Below, piece after piece: positions 33,348 through 41,118 of a stretch of DNA of 64,000 nt (its first letter is position 1; the number at the start of each line of letters is the position of its first letter). Source of the stretch: an uncultured Bacteroidales bacterium. GTDB lineage: Bacteria > Bacteroidota > Bacteroidia > Bacteroidales > Muribaculaceae. Both the position numbers and the translations under genes were made by a program. The notes below the pieces were generated by a model. It was not told the origin of the DNA. It did no database searches and was given only the letters and a program-made list of their open reading frames with translations. Location: contig CACYRK010000021.1 of NCBI GenBank assembly GCA_902776835.1, positions 1 through 64,000 of the forward strand, in the 5' to 3' direction.

Positions 33348-34882
33348 ATACCATCAAAGATAGAGCAGCGCTGATTGCCGAGGCTGCAAAGAAGATGAAC
33401 AAGGAAGTCTACAACGACTCCGAAGTGAAGAAAAACATCACCCCGCGCCATGAGTTGCAGCGCAAGAGTAGCAAGGTGGTCACCCTCGAGGAAGCCATCA
33501 AGAAGAGCGGCTTGAAGAACGGCATGACCATCTCGTTCCACCACCACTTCCGTGGCGGCGACAAGGTGATCAACATGGTGGTGGCCAAGTTGGCCGAAAT
33601 GGGCTTCAAAGACCTGCACCTGGCCTCGTCGAGCCTTATCGACGTTCACGAGCCTCTGATTGAGCACATCAGAAACGGTGTGATCACCCAGATCTCGACT
33701 TCGGGTCTGCGCGGCGCTCTAGCCAACGAGATTTCTCACGGCCTGATGAAGGAGCCCGTGGTGTTCCGTTCGCACGGCTCGCGCGGCTACGCCATCAAGA
33801 GCGGTGAACTGCACATCGACGTCGCCTTCCTGGGCGCCTCGTCGAGCGACCCCCTGGGTAACGCTGCCGGCTTCTCGACCAGCGAGAACGCCAAGAGCAT
33901 CTGCGGCTCACTGGGCTATGCACTTCCCGACGCAAAATATGCCGACCACACCATCATCCTCACCGACGACCTGGTGGACTATCCCAACCAGCACAACGCG
34001 ATCAGCGAGGCCGATGTAGAGTTTGTCGTGGTTGTTGACAGCGTGGGCGACTCGAGCAAGATTTCTTCGGGCGCCATCCGCGACACCAAGAACCCGCGCG
34101 ACATCCTGCTCGCCAAGCAGGCTGCCAAGGTGGTGATGAACAGCGGTTACTTCGAGAATGGCTTCTCGCTGCAGACCGGCTCGGGCGGCGCTTCGCTGGC
34201 CGTGACCAAATATCTGCGCCAGGGCATGATCGACAAGGGCATCAAGGCCAGTTTTGCACTGGGTGGCATCACCAGCCACATGGTGAAACTGCACCAGGAG
34301 GGTCTGATTGGCCGTCTGATCGACGTACAATCGTTTGACAAGGTGGCTGCCGAGTCGCTGATGAACGATCCTCTGCACAAGAGCGTGTCGGCCAACGAAT
34401 ACGCCGCTATGCTCGAGCCGGGTTCGGCAACCCACTTCCTGGATGTCGTGATCCTGTCGGCTCTCGAGGTTGACGTGAACTTCAACGTGAACGTGCTTGT
34501 GGGTAGCGACGGCATCATCCGTGGCGCCATCGGTGGTCACCCCGACACCGCTGCCGACTCGGCACTGTCGGTGATTGTGTGCCCGCTGCTTCGCGGCCGC
34601 ATCCCCTGCGTTGTCGACGAGGTCACCACGCTGATCACTCCGGGCAGCAACGTCGACGTCGTGGTCACTGAGTACGGTATCGCCGTGAACCCCAAACGCC
34701 CCGAAATCAAGGAGCGCCTGCTGGCTGCCGGCCTGAATATCGTCGACATCCACGAGTTGGCCGAGAAGGCACGCAGCATCATCGGCAACCCCGCTCCCCT
34801 GCCCTTCGGCGACAAGGTGGTGGGCATCGTGCTCAACCGCGATGGCTCGGTACAAGACGTAATCAAGAACATCACCGAGTAA
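33344..34882 (+). CDS. citF: Citrate lyase alpha subunit (citrate:acetyl-ACP transferase)
   Basis: Exchanges acetyl for citrate on the acyl carrier subunit. The CoA-transferase fold is seen in TISFHHHFRGGDKVINMV (about 64-81) and GAIGGHPDTAADSALSVIV (about 395-413), both typical of CitF. Length 512 aa is standard. It overlaps citE by 4 bp. A GC hairpin (34897-34926) follows the stop and may stabilise the upstream message relative to citX. Confidence 0.95.
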   Translation: MNTIKDRAALIAEAAKKMNKEVYNDSEVKKNITPRHELQRKSSKVVTLEEAIKKSGLKNGMTISFHHHFRGGDKVINMVVAKLAEMGFKDLHLASSSLIDVHEPLIEHIRNGVITQISTSGLRGALANEISHGLMKEPVVFRSHGSRGYAIKSGELHIDVAFLGASSSDPLGNAAGFSTSENAKSICGSLGYALPDAKYADHTIILTDDLVDYPNQHNAISEADVEFVVVVDSVGDSSKISSGAIRDTKNPRDILLAKQAAKVVMNSGYFENGFSLQTGSGGASLAVTKYLRQGMIDKGIKASFALGGITSHMVKLHQEGLIGRLIDVQSFDKVAAESLMNDPLHKSVSANEYAAMLEPGSATHFLDVVILSALEVDVNFNVNVLVGSDGIIRGAIGGHPDTAADSALSVIVCPLLRGRIPCVVDEVTTLITPGSNVDVVVTEYGIAVNPKRPEIKERLLAAGLNIVDIHELAEKARSIIGNPAPLPFGDKVVGIVLNRDGSVQDVIKNITE

Positions 34883-34896
34883 AACAGTGAACACCG

Positions 34897-34926
34897 GCGA
34901 GGGTCGTGGCACCCCATGACCCTCAC
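34897..34926 (+). other. Intra-operon hairpin between citF and citX
   Basis: GAGGGTC (34899-34905) / GACCCTC (34918-34924) with a GC-rich loop and no T-run. It is more likely an RNA-stability element than a terminator. Confidence 0.45.
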
Positions 34927-34954
34927 CATTATAAAATAACGACGCACAACGAGA

Positions 34955-35458
34955 ATGGAAATTACGCTTGACCAGTTGCTGGTGAGCCGTGAGAATCGAC
35001 ATGCGAAGCAGTTGGCGCTATTAAGCGACCACCCTGCTCTCACACTTGTATGCCTCACGGTAATTATGCCGGGATCGGTAAAACGTAATTCCCATTCTCT
35101 TATTGTTGCTAACGCTGCCATTACGGCAGTGTTAGAGCGTTTTATCGGCACCCTGTCGCTGGTTACGGCACGCGACCTGGTCACGGGCTACGAAGGCTAT
35201 TTCATGACTACGCTCAGCCCGCGCGATGCCAAGTTGCTGGCCTGCGAAATCGAGGACACCCACCCGCTGGGCCGCCTCTTCGACCTGGACGTGATCGCAG
35301 CCGACGGCACTCCGCTGTCGCGGCACGAGGTGGGGCAACCCGCCCGGCGCTGCCTGCTGTGCGACCATGAGGCACGCTACTGCATGCGCAACCACACGCA
35401 CACCCAGGAAGAACTGCAACGCCACATCAGTGAGATGATCGACCAATATGTACAGTGA
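34955..35458 (+). CDS. citX: Apo-citrate lyase phosphoribosyl-dephospho-CoA transferase
   Basis: Attaches the prosthetic group to apo-CitD. Family motifs EIEDTHPLGRLFDLDVI (about 97-113) and RRCLLCDHEARYC (about 131-143) are present. Length 167 aa matches stand-alone CitX. It overlaps the citC-citG fusion gene by 11 bp, so the two maturation steps are translationally coupled. Confidence 0.92.
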   Translation: MEITLDQLLVSRENRHAKQLALLSDHPALTLVCLTVIMPGSVKRNSHSLIVANAAITAVLERFIGTLSLVTARDLVTGYEGYFMTTLSPRDAKLLACEIEDTHPLGRLFDLDVIAADGTPLSRHEVGQPARRCLLCDHEARYCMRNHTHTQEELQRHISEMIDQYVQ

Positions 35459-37166
35459 GTACGAAATACAGAACGTGCCCCTCACGCTGAAGTCGTCGCG
35501 ACAAGGCGTTGAGCGGTTTCTCGACCGCAACGGACTCCGGCTCGACGACGTCGACACGTATGCCGTGGTCACACGCATCGACGGCGACGAGATTTTGGCT
35601 GGCGGCGGCTTGCAAGGCAACGTGATTAAGTGCCTTGCCGTCGACGAGACGCTGCGCGGCACCGGCATGATGCAACGCCTGATTTCGCACTTGCTGAGCA
35701 TGGCCCACGACCGCGGCCACAACTGCGTGCGCGTGTTCACCAAGCCGGAGAACCGCGACATCTTCGAGAGTCTGAGTTTCACCACACTCGCCACGGCGCC
35801 CCGCGCCATATTCATGGAGCATGGCATGCCGGGCATCGGCGCCTACACCGCTTATCTGCGCTCGCTGCGTCGCGAAGGCACGTCGGGGCTGATTGTGATG
35901 AACGCCAACCCATTCACCCTGGGTCATCGCGCCCTGGTGGAATGGGCTGCGCAGCAGGTCGATACGCTCTACGTGATGGTAGTAAGGGAAGATGTGTCGC
36001 AATTTCGCTATGCCGACCGCCTGGCGATGGTGCGCAGCGGATGCCGCGACATCACGAACGTCGTGGTGGTCGAGGGCAGCGACTATGCCATCTCGGCAAC
36101 CACCTTCCCATCCTATTTTATAAAGGAGCGCACCGCCGTCACCGATGCCCAGATTGCGCTTGACCTCGACGTGTGTGCAAATCATCTGATGCCGGCCTTG
36201 GGCGCCACGGTGCGCCTGGTGGGCGACGAACCGCTGGACGCACTCACGGCCCGCTACGTCGAACTGATGCAGACCATACTGCCCGCCCACGGCCTCGATG
36301 TGAAGGTGATGCCACGATTGCGTCACGGCGACAGCGTGGTGAGCGCCTCGCTGGTGCGTAAGTACCTTGCCGACGGCCACCTGGCTCAAGCGGCACAGTT
36401 GGTTCCACAATCGACCGTGCCCTCGCTCATAGCCCAACTTGCTACACGTGCACTCACCATCGAACTCGACACCACACCCAAGCCGGGGCTGGTCGACAAG
36501 GTCGACAATGGCGCGCATCGCGACATGGACTATGGCATTATGGCTCAGAGCATTGCCGCGCTGCAACCCATCTTCACACAGTTGGCCCACCTGCCACAGG
36601 CACCGGCCAGCGCCATCGTGGAACTGGGCAAGCAAGGCGAGCAAGTGATGCTTCATGCCACCGGAGGGGTTAACACCCACCGCGGCGCGCTGTTTTCGCT
36701 GGGTCTTGCCGTGGTTGCCGCCACGCGATGCACAGTGCTCGACGCCACATCGCTTCAGCGCCACATCGCCGACGTGGCTCAGGAGATACCCGGCACGCAC
36801 GGCACTCATGGCGCCGCCGCCGTGGCCCAGCACAAAGTGGCTGGTGCATTGGCAATGGCACAAGGAGGCTACAAAATGCTGTTCGACAGTTGGTTGCCTT
36901 GTTACGACGCCCTCGCAGGCGACCCGTGGCAAGCCCACAAGACGCTGATGCACATCATGAGCACGCTCGACGACACCAACGTGATTCACCGCGTGGGTTA
37001 CGACCGGGCACAAGAGGTCAAGGCCGAAGCTAAGGCCCTGCTGAGCGACTTCACTGAGCAGGGGCTCCGCACGCTCAACGCAACTTACATCGAGCACAAC
37101 ATCTCGCCCGGCGGAGCCGCCGACATGCTGTCGCTCACCGTCCTCATCCACTCGTTATTACACTGA
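35448..37166 (+). CDS. citC/citG: Fusion of citrate lyase ligase (CitC) and triphosphoribosyl-dephospho-CoA synthase (CitG)
   Basis: A two-enzyme fusion for maturing citrate lyase. Residues 1-130 are a GNAT-like domain and 145-315 a nucleotidyltransferase with MNANPFTLGHR (151-161) and SASLVRK (299-305); together they form CitC, which acetylates the prosthetic group using ATP. Residues about 325-572 are CitG, making the prosthetic group from dephospho-CoA and ATP, with TTPKPGLVDKVDNGAH (342-356) and GGVNTHRGALFSLG (406-419). The CitG part is shorter than usual. The frame is continuous with no sign of a frameshift. Length 572 aa. Confidence 0.92.
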   Translation: MYSEYEIQNVPLTLKSSRQGVERFLDRNGLRLDDVDTYAVVTRIDGDEILAGGGLQGNVIKCLAVDETLRGTGMMQRLISHLLSMAHDRGHNCVRVFTKPENRDIFESLSFTTLATAPRAIFMEHGMPGIGAYTAYLRSLRREGTSGLIVMNANPFTLGHRALVEWAAQQVDTLYVMVVREDVSQFRYADRLAMVRSGCRDITNVVVVEGSDYAISATTFPSYFIKERTAVTDAQIALDLDVCANHLMPALGATVRLVGDEPLDALTARYVELMQTILPAHGLDVKVMPRLRHGDSVVSASLVRKYLADGHLAQAAQLVPQSTVPSLIAQLATRALTIELDTTPKPGLVDKVDNGAHRDMDYGIMAQSIAALQPIFTQLAHLPQAPASAIVELGKQGEQVMLHATGGVNTHRGALFSLGLAVVAATRCTVLDATSLQRHIADVAQEIPGTHGTHGAAAVAQHKVAGALAMAQGGYKMLFDSWLPCYDALAGDPWQAHKTLMHIMSTLDDTNVIHRVGYDRAQEVKAEAKALLSDFTEQGLRTLNATYIEHNISPGGAADMLSLTVLIHSLLH

Positions 37167-37220
37167 AAATTAGAGATTTATAACGCTATAACAAATTAAC
37201 TTATTCTAAAATCACTTATT

Positions 37221-39464
37221 ATGGTTGAACTTATCAATCAAGGAGTTTACCTACTGAACGGTACAGAAATTCGTCGCGACGCCACGGGCATGCCCAGCGC
37301 CGATGAAGCACGTGAAAACACCATTACCTACGGCATCCTGCGCAGCCACGATGTGGACGGCAGCAAGGGCAAGAAGATGCGCATCCGCTTCGACGCTATG
37401 ATGTCGCACGACATCACCTACGTGGGCATTATCCAAACGGCACGCGCCAGCGGCCTGGAGAAATTCCCCCTGCCCTACGCCATGACTAACTGCCACAACT
37501 CGCTGTGCGCCGTTGGCGGCACCATCAACGAGGACGACCACGTGTTCGGTCTGTCGGCAGCCAAGAAGTACGGCGGCATCTACGTTCCCGCCAACCAGGC
37601 TGTGATTCACCAGTATGCCCGCGAGGCCATGGTGAAGTGCGGCAACATGATTCTGGGCAGCGACAGCCACACCCGTTATGGCTCGCTCGGTAACATGGGC
37701 GTAGGCGAAGGCGGCGGTGAGTTGGTTAAGCAACTGCTGCGCAACACTTGGGACATCAACGCTCCCGAGGTGGTGCTCGTATGGCTGGAAGGCGCACCCC
37801 GCAAGGGTGTTGGTCCCCACGACGTAGCAATTTCGCTCGTTAAGGCTACCTTCGAGAGCGGCTTTGTGAAAAACAAAGTCCTTGAGTTTGCCGGCCCTGG
37901 CGTGAAGAACCTGCCTATCGACTTCCGTAATGGCATCGACATCATGACCACCGAGACCACTTGCTTGAGTTCGATTTGGGTTACCGACGATGAGGTTCGC
38001 CACCACTACGAGATTCACAAACGCCCGCAAGACTTCCGCGAGTTGAAGCCAGGCGACGTGGCTTACTACGACGCTATGATTCGCATCGACCTGTCGACCC
38101 AGGAGTCGATGATCGCTCTGCCCTTCCACCCCAGCAACGCCTTCACCATCCACGAGTTGCAGGCCAACCCGGTTGAGATTCTCAAGGCTGTCGAGGAGGA
38201 TACCCGCAAGCGCTTCGGCGACAAGGTACAGGTTGACCTCGTGGATAAGGTAGTCAACGGCAAGGTGATGGCCGACCAGGGTATCATCGCTGGCTGCTCG
38301 GGCGGTACTTACGACAACCTGAGCGCTGCCGCTGCCATCATGAAGGACAAATCGATTGGCAACGACTACTTCACCATGTCGGCCTATCCGCAGTCGGTAC
38401 CCGTCTACATGGCCGCTACCCGCAGTGGCATCACCGAGGAACTGCTTGAGACCGGTTGCATCATCAAGCCCGCATTCTGCGGCCCGTGCTTCGGTGCTGG
38501 CGACGTTCCCTCGAACAATGGTCTGAGTATTCGCCACACCACCCGTAACTTCCCCAACCGCGAGGGTTCTAAGCCCGGCCAGGGTCAGATTTCGCTGGTT
38601 GCCCTGATGGATGCCCGCTCGATTGCCGCTACGGCAGCCAACGGCGGCGTGATCACCGCAGCCACCGATGTCGACTACACCGACACCCACAAGCCCTACG
38701 ACTTCGACGAGCGCATCTACGCCCGCCGCGTCTACAACGGCTATGAGAAGGCTAACCCCGCCGAGGAACTGAAGTATGGTCCCAACATCAAGGATTGGCC
38801 CAAGATGTACGCTATGCAGGACAACATGCTGCTCGAACTCGCCGCTGTTATCCACGACCCCGTGACCACGACCGACGAGTTGATTCCTTCGGGCGAGACC
38901 TCGAGTTACCGTTCTAACCCGCTGAAGTTGTCGGAGTTCGCTCTGTCGCGCCGCGTGCCTGAGTACGTGGGCATTAGCAAGCGCATCCAGGCTCAAGACC
39001 TGGAGCGTCGCGCCGGCAACTGCCCCGCCAACGTGAAGGCCGCTCTCGACCAGGTGGGTGCTACCCCCGAGAGCACATCGTTCGGCTCGTGCGTCTTCGC
39101 TAACCGTCCTGGCGACGGCTCGGCTCGTGAGCAGGCCGCTTCGTGCCAGAAGGTGCTCGGTGGCGATGCCAACATCTGCTATGAGTACGCTACCAAGCGC
39201 TATCGCAGCAACTGCATCAACTGGGGTATCGTGCCCTTCACCATCGACAAGGACACCGCCTTCGACTATGAGCCCGGCGACTTCGTGTTTATCCCCGGCA
39301 TCCGCGAGGCCATCCTCGGCGGCAAGGAGGAAATCGACGCTAAGGTCATCACCAAGAACGGCGTGAAGGACATCCACCTGTTCTTCCAGAACCTCACCGC
39401 CGACGAGCGTCAAATTCTGGCCGACGGTTGCTTGATGAACTACTACGCAGCACAAAACAAATAA
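37221..39464 (+). CDS. Aconitate hydratase
   Basis: Iron-sulfur enzyme that interconverts citrate and isocitrate. Cluster cysteines fit GCSGGTYDN (about 353-361) and AFCGPCFGAGD (about 416-426); SDSHTRYGSLGNMG lies near residue 150 and NRPGDGSAREQAAS near 630, both in the swivel/active-site regions. Length 747 aa matches the mitochondrial-type group. It follows the citC-citG fusion after 54 bp and precedes isocitrate dehydrogenase, so it forms a citrate-isocitrate-2-oxoglutarate block. Confidence 0.94.
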   Translation: MVELINQGVYLLNGTEIRRDATGMPSADEARENTITYGILRSHDVDGSKGKKMRIRFDAMMSHDITYVGIIQTARASGLEKFPLPYAMTNCHNSLCAVGGTINEDDHVFGLSAAKKYGGIYVPANQAVIHQYAREAMVKCGNMILGSDSHTRYGSLGNMGVGEGGGELVKQLLRNTWDINAPEVVLVWLEGAPRKGVGPHDVAISLVKATFESGFVKNKVLEFAGPGVKNLPIDFRNGIDIMTTETTCLSSIWVTDDEVRHHYEIHKRPQDFRELKPGDVAYYDAMIRIDLSTQESMIALPFHPSNAFTIHELQANPVEILKAVEEDTRKRFGDKVQVDLVDKVVNGKVMADQGIIAGCSGGTYDNLSAAAAIMKDKSIGNDYFTMSAYPQSVPVYMAATRSGITEELLETGCIIKPAFCGPCFGAGDVPSNNGLSIRHTTRNFPNREGSKPGQGQISLVALMDARSIAATAANGGVITAATDVDYTDTHKPYDFDERIYARRVYNGYEKANPAEELKYGPNIKDWPKMYAMQDNMLLELAAVIHDPVTTTDELIPSGETSSYRSNPLKLSEFALSRRVPEYVGISKRIQAQDLERRAGNCPANVKAALDQVGATPESTSFGSCVFANRPGDGSAREQAASCQKVLGGDANICYEYATKRYRSNCINWGIVPFTIDKDTAFDYEPGDFVFIPGIREAILGGKEEIDAKVITKNGVKDIHLFFQNLTADERQILADGCLMNYYAAQNK

Positions 39465-39546
39465 TTTAATATATTAAATAATGTGGCGTGGGTGGGCATA
39501 ACACCCCACCCCACCACTTTCAAAATCAACACACAAAAAACCAATC

Positions 39547-40761
39547 ATGATTGAGAAAATTAAAATGACCACGCCCATCGTCGAGATGGACGGCGACGAG
39601 ATGACCCGCATCCTGTGGAAGATGATCAAGGACGAACTCATCCTCCCCTTCGTTGACCTGAAGAGCGAGTATTACGACCTGGGCCTTGTCAAGCGCGACG
39701 AGACCCGCGACCAAATCACCATCGACGCTGCTGAGGCAACCAAGAAGTACGGCGTGGCCGTGAAGTGCGCAACCATCACTCCGAACCTCAAACGCATGGA
39801 CGAGTACAAGTTGCACGAGATGTGGAAGAGCCCCAACGGCACCATCCGTTCGATTCTCGACGGCACCGTGTTCCGCGCTCCCATCACCCTGCCGAGCATC
39901 AAGCCCGCAGTGCGCAACTGGGAAAAGCCCATCACCATTGCCCGTCACGCCTATGGCGACGTGTACAAGAGTGTTGAGTTGCGCGCCGACGAGCCCGGCG
40001 TGGCCAAACTTGTCTTCGACGGCGAGAGTGGCAAGCACGAGGAGGTCGTGATCCACAACTTCAAGGGCGCTGGCGTGCTGCAAGGCATGCACAACCTCGA
40101 CAAGTCGATCCGCTCGTTCGCTCACAGTTGCTTCAAGTTTGCCATCGACACCAAGCAAGACCTGTGGTTCTCGACCAAGGACACCATCAGCAAGAAGTAC
40201 GATGCTCAGTTCCGCATCATCTTCGAGGAGGTGTACGAGGAGAACTACAAGGCTGAGTTTGAGAAACTCGGTCTGGAGTACTTCTACACCCTGATCGACG
40301 ACGCTGTGGCACGCGTGATTCGCAGCAAGGGCGGCTACATCTGGGCTTGCAAGAACTACGACGGCGACGTGATGAGCGACATGGTGTCGACCGCATTCGG
40401 CTCACTGGCTATGATGACCAGCGTGCTCGTCAGCCCCGACGGCAACTACGAGTATGAGGCTGCTCACGGCACCGTGACCCGCCACTACTACAAGTATCTG
40501 GCAGGCGAAGAGACCTCGACCAACCCCATTGCCACCATCTTTGCATGGAGCGGCGCACTGCGCAAACGCGGTGAGAAGGACGGCATCGACGCTCTGGTGA
40601 ACTTTGGCAACCAACTCGAGGGCGCTTGCTTCGACACGCTGAACGCCGGCACCGTCACCAAGGACCTGGTGAACCTGATGGAAGGCGTTGACGCCAAGGC
40701 TGTCAACAGCGCCGACTTCATCAAGGCTATCCGCACCAACCTTGAGAAGCGCCTCGGCTAA
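39547..40761 (+). CDS. icd: NADP-dependent isocitrate dehydrogenase, eukaryotic-type
   Basis: Oxidative decarboxylation of isocitrate to 2-oxoglutarate, or the reverse under reducing conditions. It starts [21 protein letters not shown] and carries [17 protein letters not shown] (about 97-113) and [22 protein letters not shown], the signatures of the homodimeric 400-aa IDH group close to eukaryotic IDH1. Length 404 aa. A G/C-rich hairpin lies in the 82-bp gap before it; a strong terminator follows. Confidence 0.95.
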   Translation: MIEKIKMTTPIVEMDGDEMTRILWKMIKDELILPFVDLKSEYYDLGLVKRDETRDQITIDAAEATKKYGVAVKCATITPNLKRMDEYKLHEMWKSPNGTIRSILDGTVFRAPITLPSIKPAVRNWEKPITIARHAYGDVYKSVELRADEPGVAKLVFDGESGKHEEVVIHNFKGAGVLQGMHNLDKSIRSFAHSCFKFAIDTKQDLWFSTKDTISKKYDAQFRIIFEEVYEENYKAEFEKLGLEYFYTLIDDAVARVIRSKGGYIWACKNYDGDVMSDMVSTAFGSLAMMTSVLVSPDGNYEYEAAHGTVTRHYYKYLAGEETSTNPIATIFAWSGALRKRGEKDGIDALVNFGNQLEGACFDTLNAGTVTKDLVNLMEGVDAKAVNSADFIKAIRTNLEKRLG

Positions 40762-40786
40762 TTAGCCGCCGCAAGGCACAACATCA

Positions 40787-40828
40787 ATGCCTCTAAACGC
40801 GCCACACGGCCGTTTAGAGGCATTTTTT
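40787..40828 (+). terminator. Intrinsic terminator of the cit-acn-icd block
   Basis: ATGCCTCTAAACG (40787-40799) / CGTTTAGAGGCAT (40811-40823), perfect 13-base arms followed by TTTTT. Confidence 0.9.
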
Positions 40829-40907
40829 AGTGCAATGGGTCTTAATATCCAATGTTTCTGTAATCTGTTGAAACCTCACGCAGATTAAGCAGATTGAGCA
40901 GATTATA

Positions 40908-41069
40908 TTATCTGTTATCTGTAATCTGTTATCTGTAATCTGTTATCTGTAATCTATAATCTGTAATCTATAATCTGTAATCTATAATCTGTAATCTATA
41001 ATCTGTAATCTATAATCTGTAATCTATAATCTGTAATCTATAAATCTATAATCTGTAATCTATAATCTA
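40908..41069. repeat. Heptamer tandem repeat, TAATCTG/TAATCTA
   Basis: About 23 uninterrupted heptamers of form T(A/T)ATCT(G/A), with one 8-base unit at 41041-41048. The first units are mostly TTATCTG/TAATCTG, then a regular alternation of TAATCTG and TAATCTA. Three inverse copies (CAGATTA-like) precede it at about 40880-40905. A short 3-4 unit version occurs at 43330-43356 downstream of the neighbouring paralogue. Confidence 0.92.
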
Positions 41070-41078
41070 CATGCTTGT

Positions 41079-41118
41079 CAACATAATCTTGGCAAGTTAC
41101 TTGCCTAAGATTATGTTG
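41079..41118 (-). terminator. Hairpin overlapping the stop codon of the 41097-43298 gene
   Basis: Arms CAACATAATCTTGGCAAG (41079-41096) and CTTGCCTAAGATTATGTTG (41100-41118), differing by one bulged base, with the stop codon in the loop. The last codons are mirrored after the stop; no clear T-run follows, so termination is possible but not certain. Confidence 0.55.

Larger units (their letters stand above)
40762..41096. other. Gap with terminator and heptamer satellite
   Basis: This gap between convergent genes holds the icd terminator, the block TTAATATCCAATG (40842-40854), the heptamer tandem repeat (40908-41069) and part of the stop-overlapping hairpin of the next gene. No gene is seen. 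Confidence 0.7.

Noticed and set aside
35448-37166. Assembly error joining citC and citG
   Set aside because: The frame is continuous, with a plausible linker and intact motifs in both halves; no frameshift or stop is needed to explain it.
37251-39455. 734-codon open frame antisense to aconitase
   Set aside because: Shadow frame; the plus-strand gene has all cluster cysteines and operon context.
40908-41069. Possible CRISPR array
   Set aside because: Units are 7 bases long, directly adjacent and without spacers, so it is a microsatellite.
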